Of a stretch of DNA of 64,000 nucleotides, positions 16,835-25,026 are shown piece after piece. Origin of the DNA: an uncultured Burkholderiales bacterium. Its GTDB lineage: Bacteria > Pseudomonadota > Gammaproteobacteria > Burkholderiales > Burkholderiaceae_C. Under the pieces are notes generated by a model. That model saw nothing but the letters and a program-made list of their open reading frames with translations. It was not told the DNA's origin and did not search any database. The stretch's first letter is position 1. Each line of letters begins with the position of its first letter. The position numbers and the translations under genes are program-made. The stretch spans positions 39,324 to 103,323 of the forward strand of contig CAJBLW010000298.1 of the NCBI GenBank assembly GCA_903953985.1. The letters are read 5' to 3'.

Positions 16835-17421
16835 TGAGCTTGCTGCCCGTCGCCGGCCAGCGCGCGTTATTCCTCGACCGCGACGGAGTGATCAACGTCA
16901 ACCATGGCTACGTCAATTCGATAGAAAATTTCGACTTTGTCGATGGCATATTCGATCTGGTCAGGACTGCGTGTAAAGCGGGCTACCGCGTGGTAGTGGT
17001 CACCAATCAGGCAGGAATTGGTCGCGGATACTACTCGGAGGGGCAATTCCACGAGTTGACGGTTTGGATGTGTGCACAATTCGAAAAGCACGGCGCACCC
17101 ATCGACCGAGTTTATTTCTCGCCCTACCACCCGACAGCAGGGATCGGCAAGTATCGGAAGGACGAAGACACGAGGAAGCCTGGGCCCGGGATGATCCTCA
17201 GGGCAAAGCGTGAACTTGGTCTGTCGCTGGAGGATTCGATTCTTGTTGGTGACAAGCCGAGTGATATTCTGGCCGGGATTACGGCCGGCGTGCGGACGAA
17301 TGTTCTATTGTCGAACGATACATATGTTGAACTCACGGGACTTGATTACTTGCCGGCTCGAGCCCTCAAGGATGTGATCCCGTGCTTAGAGGGCGCCGTT
17401 TCAGCGCTGGCCCAGCGATGA
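16834..17421 (+). CDS. gmhB: D-glycero-D-manno-heptose-1,7-bisphosphate 7-phosphatase (GmhB-like)
   Basis: A 195-residue HAD phosphatase of the GmhB/HisB subclass: nucleophile Asp15 and Asp17 in F-L-D-R-D-G-V-I-N, T-N-Q-A-G-I-G-R-G, R-K-P-G-P-G-M, and V-G-D-K-P-S-D. It removes the 7-phosphate of heptose bisphosphate in the GDP-heptose route, whose kinase, guanylyltransferase and isomerase are all encoded within 5 kb. Oddity: the zinc loop of E. coli GmhB (Cys92, His94, Cys107, Cys109) is not conserved; the aligned positions are Ser96, Tyr98, Glu111 and Thr113. The protein may be a zinc-free variant. It overlaps the next gene by 4 nt. Confidence 0.85.
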   Translation: MSLLPVAGQRALFLDRDGVINVNHGYVNSIENFDFVDGIFDLVRTACKAGYRVVVVTNQAGIGRGYYSEGQFHELTVWMCAQFEKHGAPIDRVYFSPYHPTAGIGKYRKDEDTRKPGPGMILRAKRELGLSLEDSILVGDKPSDILAGITAGVRTNVLLSNDTYVELTGLDYLPARALKDVIPCLEGAVSALAQR

Positions 17422-18131
17422 AGATACTAATTCTTGCGGGAGGTTTGGGGACCCGGCTTCGGAACGTCGTTAAGGACGTTCCGAAACCCCTAGCGCCCGT
17501 TGGTTCAACGCCGTTCCTGCACTACCAGGTCGAGAACTGGATCGCACAGGGTGTCCAGTCCTTCGTGTTTCTGCTGTGTCACCAGGCAGAACTCATCGAC
17601 TGCTTCATTGAAGAGCGGCGAAGCACTCTGCTAGCCAGTTGCGAAGTGAAATCGATCGTCGAGCCCCAGCCGCTGGATACGGGAGGCGCCGTGGCTTATG
17701 CGGTCAGGCAACTCGGCCTTGACGGCGAGTTCATCGTGACCAATGCTGATACCTGGCTTGGATCTGGTGTGCGCGAGCTCGCTAACGCTGGATCGGACAC
17801 GATGGTCGTCGTTAAGCAGGAAGAAGTCTCTCGTTACGGGCTCGTGGAGATCGACGATGCTGGTTTCGTGTCAGGTTTCCGCGAAAAAGGCGAGAGCAGG
17901 GGCGCAGGCTGGATCAACGCCGGAATGGGGCTGTTCCGGGCAGAGCATTTCAGAAAATGGAATGGACAGCGCCTGTCCCTGGAAAAAGATGTTTTCCCGG
18001 AATTGATTGCGGCTAGACAACTGAAGGTGCTTCCGCTGGAATCAGATTTCATCGATATTGGGGTTCCTGCAGATTATTTAAGGTTTTGCCGCTGGCAGGA
18101 GAGCGGACGTGAGGGTAGCCTGTGCAATTAA
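17418..18131 (+). CDS. hddC: D-glycero-D-manno-heptose 1-phosphate guanylyltransferase (HddC-like)
   Basis: A 237-residue nucleotidyltransferase. ATG 17418 overlaps the preceding stop (ATGA). The nucleotide-binding signature L-A-G-G-L-G-T-R-L-R is at residues 6-15, with V-P-K-P-L-A-P-V and a metal-binding N-A-D-T-W. HddC-type enzymes join heptose 1-phosphate to GTP, giving GDP-D-glycero-alpha-D-manno-heptose. The surrounding gmhB, kinase and SIS isomerase fit this substrate. A sugar other than heptose cannot be excluded from sequence alone. Ten nt overlap with the kinase gene. Confidence 0.8.
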   Translation: MKILILAGGLGTRLRNVVKDVPKPLAPVGSTPFLHYQVENWIAQGVQSFVFLLCHQAELIDCFIEERRSTLLASCEVKSIVEPQPLDTGGAVAYAVRQLGLDGEFIVTNADTWLGSGVRELANAGSDTMVVVKQEEVSRYGLVEIDDAGFVSGFREKGESRGAGWINAGMGLFRAEHFRKWNGQRLSLEKDVFPELIAARQLKVLPLESDFIDIGVPADYLRFCRWQESGREGSLCN

Positions 18132-19510
18132 GTAAGTTCCTGATCATCGAGAGTGCATCGATGCGCGATGCTCTCTCCCAAATCGAAGGCAATCATCACG
18201 GGATTGTTCTGACAACTGACAATAAAGGCGCCGTCAATGGTCTGGCAACAGATGGCGATATCAGACGCCGCCTCCTTGAGGGTGGTACGCTAGACGAACC
18301 TATCGGATCTTGCGCCAATCGCACGTTCGTATGGGAGACGCCCGCGACATCGCGGGAGTCGTTAATAAAGAAACTTGACCACCGAATCCGATTCATCCCG
18401 ATTCTTGACAAGGATCGTCGTCTTGTTGGAGTCGTCAGTCGCGAACATCTGCCAGTTCAACTCGAGGAGGCGGTCTATGCTCGATCGCGCTCGCCTGTAC
18501 GCATCAGTTTTGGCGGGGGCGGATCAGACCTTACCCATTATTTTTCGGAAATCAGCGGTGCGGTCATCAACACCACGGTCTCTTTGTATAGCCATGCGAC
18601 ACTACGAGTCCGAAACGACAGTAAAATCTTACTGTCTTCGCGCGACTTGGGGCAGACGCTAGAAGCGGAAGACCTCTCGACCGCATTGAATCAAGTGGGG
18701 TGTTTCGGCCTCCTGCAAGCCATCCTAAAAGCAATCAGCCCCGACTTTGGGTTTGAGCTCTACCTGCACTCCGACTTCCCTATGAAGTCTGGACTAGGAG
18801 GTTCTGCTGTCGTGTCATCTGCTGTCCTCGGTTGTTTTAATCAGTTTCGCCGCGACAAGTGGGACATGCATGAACTAGCCGAACTCGCCTACCAGGCTGA
18901 ACGCCTGCACCTGGGTGTGGCGGGCGGTTGGCAGGACCAGTACGCCACGGTGTTCGGCGGCTTCAATTTCATGGAATTCCGGATGGACCAGAACATCGTT
19001 CATCCGCTGCGCATCCACCCCGACACGTTGCTGGAGCTTGAAGAGAGCTTGCTACTCTGCGACACCGGCACCACCCACGAGTCCGGCGATATCCACGAGG
19101 ACCAGCGCCGCGAGATGCAGCAGGACGATGTGCGCATCCTGGTGCGCAACAACGTCGAATTGTCGTACCGCATGCGCAACCTGCTGCTGCGCGGTCGGTT
19201 GCTCGAATTCGGCCACGCGCTCGATGAGGCGTGGCAGACCAAGCGCCGCCTCAGTAGCAAGATATCCAACACGCGCCTGGACGCGGTGTACGACGGCGCG
19301 ATGCGTAACGGCGCGCTGGGCGGCAAGTTGCTGGGCGCCGGCGGCGGCGGCTTCTTCCTCTTCTACGTGCCGCCGTTCTACAAGCACCAACTAATGTCCC
19401 ACCTCGAAGCCACCGGGCTGAAGGTGCAGCCGTTCCGTTTCGAACAGGAGGGGCTGCGCGCCTGGACGGTGCGCGAGGGCAGGAACCACATCGAAATGGA
19501 CAGCAAGTGA
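18122..19510 (+). CDS. hddA: CBS-domain fused D-glycero-D-manno-heptose 7-phosphate kinase (HddA-like)
   Basis: A 462-residue protein from GTG 18122. Residues 1-115 form a CBS pair (A-T-D-G-D-I-R-R-R-L-L and V-G-V-V-S-R-E-H). Residues 122-455 form a GHMP kinase (G-G-G-G-S-D-L near 136, P-M-K-S-G-L-G-G-S-A-V near 222, G-A-G-G-G-G-F near 405). HddA phosphorylates heptose 7-phosphate at C1; typical HddA is about 340 residues without CBS. In related sugar loci (PtmE) CBS domains are fused to the nucleotidyltransferase, so here the sensor module sits on the kinase. GC content rises sharply near 18,880, inside the gene. It overlaps the next gene by 4 nt. Confidence 0.85.
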   Translation: MQLSKFLIIESASMRDALSQIEGNHHGIVLTTDNKGAVNGLATDGDIRRRLLEGGTLDEPIGSCANRTFVWETPATSRESLIKKLDHRIRFIPILDKDRRLVGVVSREHLPVQLEEAVYARSRSPVRISFGGGGSDLTHYFSEISGAVINTTVSLYSHATLRVRNDSKILLSSRDLGQTLEAEDLSTALNQVGCFGLLQAILKAISPDFGFELYLHSDFPMKSGLGGSAVVSSAVLGCFNQFRRDKWDMHELAELAYQAERLHLGVAGGWQDQYATVFGGFNFMEFRMDQNIVHPLRIHPDTLLELEESLLLCDTGTTHESGDIHEDQRREMQQDDVRILVRNNVELSYRMRNLLLRGRLLEFGHALDEAWQTKRRLSSKISNTRLDAVYDGAMRNGALGGKLLGAGGGGFFLFYVPPFYKHQLMSHLEATGLKVQPFRFEQEGLRAWTVREGRNHIEMDSK

Positions 19511-21399
19511 CCCTGAAGATCAACGACCGCGAGATCGGCGCGGGCCGCACCTACGTCATCGCCGAGATCGGCAACAACCACAACGGGAGCTTCGACCGGG
19601 CGATCGACATGGTCGATCGCGCCATCGCGGCGGGCGCGGATTGCGCCAAGTTCCAGATGCGCCACCTCGACGAGGTCTACCGCAAGCGCAGCTTGGGCAA
19701 AGATGGCGAGGACCTGGGCACCGAGTACATCGTCGACCTGCTACACCGCTTCGAACTGGGCGTGGAGCAGCACCGCAAGTTGTTCGACTACTGTCGCCAG
19801 CGGGGCGTGGAGTACATGTGTACGCCTTGGGACGCGCGCAGCGTTGCGGTGCTGGAGGACTTCGGCGTGCGCGCCTACAAGGTGGCCTCCGCCGACCTCA
19901 CTAACCTGCCGCTGCTGGAGGTCTTGGCCCGCACCGCTAAGCCGCTGATCCTGTCCACAGGCATGAGCCTGGCCGAGGAGGTGCTCGCCACCGTCGATTT
20001 CCTGGACGCGCGGTCGGTGGCGTACGCGCTCCTGCACTGCAACAGCACCTACCCGGCGCCGCTGCACGACATCAACCTGCGCTGGATGGCCGAACTGCGC
20101 AAGATCCATCCGCTGGTGGGTTATTCGGGCCACGAGCGCGGCATCAACGTGTCGCTGGCGGCGGTGGCGCTGGGGGGCTGCATCATCGAGCGGCACTTCA
20201 CGCTCGACCGCCTGATGGAGGGCCCTGACCACGCCGCCAGCCTGACCGAGACCGAATTCCGCGCTATGGTTGAGGGCATCCGCGAGATCGAGCTCGCGCT
20301 GGGCAACGGCGAAGCGCGCAAGCTGTCGCAGGGTGAGATGATCAACCGCGAGAACCTCGGCAAGAGCCTAGTGGCGGCGCGTCCGCTGAAAGCCGGCACC
20401 GTGCTGCGAGCGGAAGACATCAAGATCCGCAGCCCAGGCCAGGGACTGTCGCCGCAGAAGCTGCCCCAGCTGCTGGGCCGCATTCTGGCGCGCGACCTGC
20501 GCGACGAGGATTTCTTCTATCCGTCGGACCTAGCGGACACGCGCGTAGAGCCGCGCAACTATCGCTTCGGGCGCCCCTGGGGCGTGCCGGTGCGCTACCA
20601 CGACTTCCAGGAATACGCGGCGCGAATTTCCCCGAACCTGTGGGAGTTTCACCTCTCGTACTCCGACATGGACTTGGATCCGAGCGACTACCTGCGCGGC
20701 ACCTACGCGGCCGGCTTCGTGGTGCACGCGCCGGAACTGTTCTCCGGCAGCCGGCTGATGGACCTGGCCACGCCGGACGAGGCCTACCGCAAGGATTCGA
20801 TTCGCGAGACGCAGCGCGTGATCGACATCACCCGCGCCCTCCGGAAGTTCTTCCCCGGCGAGGCTCGGCCTATGATCGTCGCCAACGTGGGCGGTTTCAC
20901 CATGGACGAACCGCTGCCGGCCGCCGCAATCCAGGGCTACTACGAGCGCTTCGCCGCCAGCCTGCAGGAGCTGGACCTGCAAGGTGTGGAGCTGATCCCG
21001 CAGACGATGGCGCCGTTTCCCTGGCACTTCGGCGGCCAGCGCTACCAGAACATCTTCGTCAAGGCCGGCGAGATCGTCGAATGGTGCCGGCGCCTTGGCC
21101 TGCGAATGTGCTTCGACGTCTCCCACAGCCGGCTAACCTGCAACCACCTGGACGTGGACTTCTACGACTTCGCCTCGCAGGTGGCGCCGGTCACCGCGCA
21201 CCTGCACCTGGGCGACGCGAAGGACCTGAACGGCGAGGGCCTGCAGGTCGGCGAGGGCGACATCGACTTTGACCGCCTAGGCGCCATCCTGCAGGCTGGT
21301 TGCCCGCGGGCCTCCTTCATCCCGGAGATCTGGCAGGGCCACAAGAATGGCGGAGAAGGCTTCTGGATCGCGCTGGAGCGCCTGGAGGGCAAGCTGTGA
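19507..21399 (+). CDS. NeuB-type ulosonate synthase fused to a TIM-barrel isomerase-like domain
   Basis: A 630-residue, very GC-rich gene starting at GTG 19507 (GTGA overlap). Residues 1-265 are a NeuB synthase domain (A-E-I-G-N-N-H-N-G-S, K-F-Q-M, G-Y-S-G-H, E-R-H-F-T-L-D). Residues 280-345 are the SAF/antifreeze-like domain (R-P-L-K-A-G-T-V-L). Residues 350-630 are a xylose-isomerase-like (AP_endonuc_2) barrel with H-L-H-L-G-D-A-K and F-D-V-S-H-S metal-ligand-like motifs. NeuB condenses PEP with a sugar to make a 3-deoxy-ulosonic acid; ordinary NeuB ends near residue 350. The second barrel may prepare the substrate by isomerisation. Substrate unknown; the neighbouring CMP-transferase indicates the product is CMP-activated. 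Confidence 0.82.
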   Translation: MTLKINDREIGAGRTYVIAEIGNNHNGSFDRAIDMVDRAIAAGADCAKFQMRHLDEVYRKRSLGKDGEDLGTEYIVDLLHRFELGVEQHRKLFDYCRQRGVEYMCTPWDARSVAVLEDFGVRAYKVASADLTNLPLLEVLARTAKPLILSTGMSLAEEVLATVDFLDARSVAYALLHCNSTYPAPLHDINLRWMAELRKIHPLVGYSGHERGINVSLAAVALGGCIIERHFTLDRLMEGPDHAASLTETEFRAMVEGIREIELALGNGEARKLSQGEMINRENLGKSLVAARPLKAGTVLRAEDIKIRSPGQGLSPQKLPQLLGRILARDLRDEDFFYPSDLADTRVEPRNYRFGRPWGVPVRYHDFQEYAARISPNLWEFHLSYSDMDLDPSDYLRGTYAAGFVVHAPELFSGSRLMDLATPDEAYRKDSIRETQRVIDITRALRKFFPGEARPMIVANVGGFTMDEPLPAAAIQGYYERFAASLQELDLQGVELIPQTMAPFPWHFGGQRYQNIFVKAGEIVEWCRRLGLRMCFDVSHSRLTCNHLDVDFYDFASQVAPVTAHLHLGDAKDLNGEGLQVGEGDIDFDRLGAILQAGCPRASFIPEIWQGHKNGGEGFWIALERLEGKL

Positions 21400-22010
21400 A
21401 CGCGGACCACCTCTCGACCCTGATCGCCCGCGAGATCGAGGACTCGATCGCCGCCAAGCAGAAGCTGCTGCAGGACGTCGGCCTCGTCGCGCAGCTGGCG
21501 CGGCTGGCGCAGGACTGCCACGCCAGCCTCAAGGGCGGCGGCAAGATCATCTTCGCCGGCAACGGCGGCAGCTTCGCGGACGCGCAGCACCTGTCGGCCG
21601 AGTTCGTGTCGCGCTTCAAGTTCGACCGCGCGCCGCTGGCGTCGCTAGCGCTGGCCACCAACAGCTCCGCGATAAGCGCTGTCGGCAACGACTACGGCTA
21701 CGACCAAGTCTTCTCGCGCGAGCTGGAAGCCGTGGCCCGCCCGAGCGACGTGTTCATCCCGATCACGACCAGCGGCAACAGCCCGAACGTATTGAAGGCG
21801 ATCGAGGTCGCCCGCCGGCTGGAGTTGCGCACCGCCTGCCTGACCGGCGAAACCGGCGGCGTGGCAGAGGAACTGTGCGAGTGCCTGCATATGCCTTCAC
21901 GCGATACCGCCCGCATACAGGAGTGCCACATCCTCGTGGGCCACATTCTCTGCGGCCTGGTGGAGGCCATGTGCTTCAAGGCGCCGCAGGCCGCGGGAGA
22001 CGTGCGGTGA
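21396..22010 (+). CDS. gmhA: SIS-domain sugar phosphate isomerase (GmhA-like)
   Basis: A 204-residue SIS protein starting at GTG 21396 in a GTGA overlap. Phospho-sugar binding motifs G-N-G-G-S-F-A-D-A-Q-H and T-T-S-G-N-S-P-N are present, as are the GmhA-type E-F and C-terminal E-C-H-I-L-V-G-H residues. GmhA converts sedoheptulose 7-phosphate to D-glycero-D-manno-heptose 7-phosphate, the first step of the route completed by the hddA, gmhB and hddC genes here. Its placement between the NeuB fusion and a CMP-sugar synthetase leaves open a role in the ulosonic acid branch. Confidence 0.85.
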   Translation: MNADHLSTLIAREIEDSIAAKQKLLQDVGLVAQLARLAQDCHASLKGGGKIIFAGNGGSFADAQHLSAEFVSRFKFDRAPLASLALATNSSAISAVGNDYGYDQVFSRELEAVARPSDVFIPITTSGNSPNVLKAIEVARRLELRTACLTGETGGVAEELCECLHMPSRDTARIQECHILVGHILCGLVEAMCFKAPQAAGDVR

Positions 22011-22702
22011 GCGATACCGTTGCCATCATCCCGGCGCGCGGCGGCTCCAAGGGTATCCCGCGCAAGAACTTGGTGGACGTCTGCGGCAAGCCGCTCATCG
22101 CCTGGTCGATCCTGCAGGCCCGCCATGCGCGCCACATCGACTCGGTGTGGGTGACCTCAGACGACGATGAGATCCTTGCGGTGGCCGAGTCCTTTGGGGC
22201 CCGGCCGATCCGCCGCCCGGCCGAAATCTCCGGTGACCAGGCCAGCTCCGAATCGGCTTGGCTGCATGCGCTGGACGCGATCGAGGGGCAGGGCGTCGCC
22301 GTCGACCTGGTCGTGGCCATGCAGGCGACGTCGCCCATCCGCGAATCGTCGGACCTCGATGGCGGACTGCAGACCCTGCGCGAGCAGAGCTACGACTCGC
22401 TGCTGTCGGTGGCGGAGGTGGAAGACTTCTTCACCTGGCGCATCGGCGCCGACGGCGGCGCCGAGTCGGTGAATTACGACTACCGCAACCGCAAACGCCG
22501 CCAGCAGATTGAGAAGCGCTACCTGGAGAACGGCTCCTTCTACGTGTTCCGCCCGCAGCAGCTGCGGCGCGACAACAACCGGCTGGGCGGCCGCATCGGC
22601 CTGTTCGTGATGGGACGGCACAAGATGTTCCAGATCGACAATCCCGAGGACATCGAGCTGTGCGCGGCCGTGATGCGCGGCTTTGGGCTGGACCGGGCAT
22701 GA
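22007..22702 (+). CDS. CMP-ulosonic acid synthetase (acylneuraminate cytidylyltransferase family), set 1
   Basis: A 231-residue cytidylyltransferase. GTG 22007 is chosen because it gives the standard N-terminus (I-I-P-A-R-G-G-S-K-G-I-P-R-K-N at residues 7-21) and a GTGA overlap. M-Q-A-T-S-P-I-R and F-Q-I-D-N-P-E-D are family motifs. It transfers CMP from CTP to a keto-deoxy acid, here most likely the product of the NeuB fusion encoded 600 nt upstream. It is one of three such enzymes in the window. Confidence 0.88.
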   Translation: MSDTVAIIPARGGSKGIPRKNLVDVCGKPLIAWSILQARHARHIDSVWVTSDDDEILAVAESFGARPIRRPAEISGDQASSESAWLHALDAIEGQGVAVDLVVAMQATSPIRESSDLDGGLQTLREQSYDSLLSVAEVEDFFTWRIGADGGAESVNYDYRNRKRRQQIEKRYLENGSFYVFRPQQLRRDNNRLGGRIGLFVMGRHKMFQIDNPEDIELCAAVMRGFGLDRA

Positions 22703-23451
22703 GCGCGCCGACCGACCTGTTCCGACTAGACGGCCGCGTGGCTATCGTCACCGGCGCCTCGCGCGGGATCGGCAACGCTGTCGCGCTGGGTCTCGCCAGC
22801 GCGGGCGCCACCGTGTTTGGTCTTGGGCGCTCGCCTGCAGCGCAAGGCGACGCGATAGATTTCCTGTATAGGACTTGCGACGTAACTGACAGTGCGGCCT
22901 TCGGCAAGTTGGTCAAGGAGATCTTCGACGGGCAAGGGCGGATCGACATCTTGGTGAACGCGGCCGGCATTACGCTACCCGCACAGACGGCGGAAGACCC
23001 GTCGTCGGCGTTTCGTCAGACACTGGCCTGTAACCTCACAGCAGTGTTCGACTGTTGCCGCGCAGTGCTGCCTTTTATGCAGCGTAGTGGCTACGGCTCC
23101 ATCATCAATGTCACCAGTATTGGCGCAGCGCTTGGCTTCCCAGGTAACCCTGGCTACGTTGCCTCCAAGGGAGGCCTAGCGGCGTTGACACGTTCATTCG
23201 CGCTTGACCACGGCACGCAAGGTATTCGCGTGAACAACTTGGTACCCGGCTATGTTCGCACAGCGATGACGCAGGCCAGCCATGCGGATCCCGTGCGCCG
23301 GGAAGCCCGCGCCGCACGCACCATGCTCGGTCGCTGGGGAGAGCCGGATGAGCTTGCAGGTGCTGCGATCTTCCTGGCTTCGCCAGCCAGTAGCTACGTG
23401 ACGGGAACTGATTTGTATGTCGACGGCGGCTGGGCCGCGAAAGGACTTTGA
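22699..23451 (+). CDS. SDR oxidoreductase, set 1 (first of three)
   Basis: A 250-residue classical SDR from ATG 22699 (overlaps the preceding stop). Cofactor motif T-G-A-S-R-G-I-G at residues 19-26, N-A-A-G-I around 92, active-site Ser and Y-V-A-S-K (about 162-166), and a C-terminal Y-V-D-G-G-W. It is probably an NAD(P)-dependent dehydrogenase or reductase acting on a sugar or ulosonic acid intermediate. Substrate unknown. GC content falls from about nt 22,850, inside the gene. Confidence 0.8.
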   Translation: MSAPTDLFRLDGRVAIVTGASRGIGNAVALGLASAGATVFGLGRSPAAQGDAIDFLYRTCDVTDSAAFGKLVKEIFDGQGRIDILVNAAGITLPAQTAEDPSSAFRQTLACNLTAVFDCCRAVLPFMQRSGYGSIINVTSIGAALGFPGNPGYVASKGGLAALTRSFALDHGTQGIRVNNLVPGYVRTAMTQASHADPVRREARAARTMLGRWGEPDELAGAAIFLASPASSYVTGTDLYVDGGWAAKGL

Positions 23452-24284
23452 TGGAAATCGGATTCATGCAGGGCCGACTGTGCGACCGCATCGACGGAAA
23501 GATCCAGGCCTTTCCTTGGCGCGACTGGGAAGCCGAGTTCCCGTCGGCGCAGGCGCACGGCCTCGGTCTGTTGGAATGGACGCTGGACCAAGAGCGCCTG
23601 CACGAGAACCCGCTGATGACGGCAGCTGGCCAGGCCCGCATCCGGGAACTCTCGGCTCGCCACGGGGTACGCGTGCTGTCGCTCACTGGCGACTGCTTCA
23701 TGCAGGCGCCGTTCTACAAGGTGGAGGGCGCCGCGCGCGAGGCCCTGCTCGCGGACCTGTGGGCCATTCTCGATGCCTCAGAACAGGTCGGCATCCGCTA
23801 CGTGCTCATTCCGCTGGTGGACAATGGCTCGTTACAAACAACGGAACACGAGCGCACGTTGCTGGAAGGCGTGTTGCCGCTGCGGCAACGACTTGTTAGC
23901 GCCGGCATGAAGATCGTCTTCGAGTCCGACTTCGGACCGGCGAGGCTGGCGGAGTTCATCGATCGCTTGCCGCGGGACGCCTTCGGCATCAACTACGACA
24001 TCGGCAACAGTGCTGCGCTGGGCTTCTCGCCCGCCGAGGAAGTCGGCAGCTACGGCCACCGCATCGACAACGTGCACGTTAAGGACCGCAAGCTGCATGG
24101 CACGACAGTCCCGCTGGGAACGGGCAATGCGGATTTCCCGACGGTGTTTGGAGCTCTCCGCAAGGCCAGCTATGCCGGTCATTTCATCCTGCAGACTGCC
24201 CGCGCCGACGACAACGACCACGCGGGCGCGCTCGCACGCTACCGCGACATGACGCGCGCTTGGTGGAAGCAAAGTGGATCTTGA
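23451..24284 (+). CDS. Sugar phosphate isomerase/epimerase (TIM barrel)
   Basis: A 277-residue AP_endonuc_2/xylose-isomerase-like protein starting at ATG 23451, overlapping the SDR stop (TGATG). Metal-ligand motifs typical of the family are visible: V-F-E-S-D-F (about 160), N-Y-D-I-G-N (about 182), N-V-H-V-K-D (about 205). The last ligand, usually Glu in L-E-T, reads L-Q-T here. It resembles the second barrel of the NeuB fusion in fold, so the locus encodes two such domains. Likely a C2/C3 epimerase or aldose-ketose isomerase in the block 1 pathway; substrate unknown. Confidence 0.7.
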   Translation: MEIGFMQGRLCDRIDGKIQAFPWRDWEAEFPSAQAHGLGLLEWTLDQERLHENPLMTAAGQARIRELSARHGVRVLSLTGDCFMQAPFYKVEGAAREALLADLWAILDASEQVGIRYVLIPLVDNGSLQTTEHERTLLEGVLPLRQRLVSAGMKIVFESDFGPARLAEFIDRLPRDAFGINYDIGNSAALGFSPAEEVGSYGHRIDNVHVKDRKLHGTTVPLGTGNADFPTVFGALRKASYAGHFILQTARADDNDHAGALARYRDMTRAWWKQSGS

Positions 24285-25026
24285 ACTCGCCGGTAAGGTA
24301 GCCCTAGTAACCGGCTCGTCGGCCGGCATCGGTCTGGGCATCGCTCGCATACTGGCGGCCGAAGGCGCCACGGTCGTCCTGAACGGGCGGGACGCGGGGC
24401 GCATGGAGCTGGCGCGGGATGCGCTGCCAGATGCATCTGCCTTCGTCGCCGATGTGCGCGACCCGGCCGAGTGCCAGCGCCTGGTGCGTGAGGTGCTGCA
24501 GCGCCATGGCCGCCTGGACGTTTTGGTGTGCAACGTGGGCAGCGGCGTGTCGGTGCCGCCCGGCCAGGAGACGCCCGAGGAATGGCGTCGCGTGCTGGAT
24601 ATAAACCTGCATGCGAGCACCCAGATGGTGTGGGCTGCGACCGAGGCGCTCGCAGCTGCCGGAGGCAACGCGGTCTGCATCTCCTCCATCTGTGGTCTGG
24701 AGGCGTTGGGTTGCCCGGTGCCCTATGCGGCGGCCAAGGCTGCCCTGGAGAGCTATGTGCGCAATGCGGCGCGGCCGCTGGGTAAGCGCGGCGTCCGCAT
24801 CAACAGCGTCGCACCTGGCAACATTCTTTTTCCCGGTTCCACCTGGGAGTGCAAGCTAGCTGCCGACGCAGCCGGTGTGAACGCGATGCTGCAGCGCGAA
24901 GTAGCACTGGAGTCCCTGGGCCGGCCCGAAGATGTGGCTCGGCTCGTCGCCTATCTTGCATCTCCTGTGGCGTCTTTCATTACTGGCGCCACCTACGTAG
25001 TCGATGGTGGACAGATCCGATCATGA
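24274..25026 (+). CDS. SDR oxidoreductase, set 1 (second of three)
   Basis: A 250-residue classical SDR from GTG 24274 (11-nt overlap). G-S-S-A-G-I-G-L-G at residues 14-22, active-site I-S-S and Y-A-A-A-K (about 152-156), and Y-V-V-D-G-G-Q near the end. In the run SDR-isomerase-SDR-SDR it probably supports a redox epimerisation (oxidise, invert, reduce) of a sugar intermediate; that is inference. Overlaps the next gene by 4 nt. Confidence 0.8.
   Translation: MDLELAGKVALVTGSSAGIGLGIARILAAEGATVVLNGRDAGRMELARDALPDASAFVADVRDPAECQRLVREVLQRHGRLDVLVCNVGSGVSVPPGQETPEEWRRVLDINLHASTQMVWAATEALAAAGGNAVCISSICGLEALGCPVPYAAAKAALESYVRNAARPLGKRGVRINSVAPGNILFPGSTWECKLAADAAGVNAMLQREVALESLGRPEDVARLVAYLASPVASFITGATYVVDGGQIRS

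Noticed and set aside
22007..22702. Longer in-frame reading from 21,347 for the CMP-synthetase
   Set aside because: It would run antiparallel in frame through the SIS gene; the GTG at 22,007 gives the canonical N-terminus.
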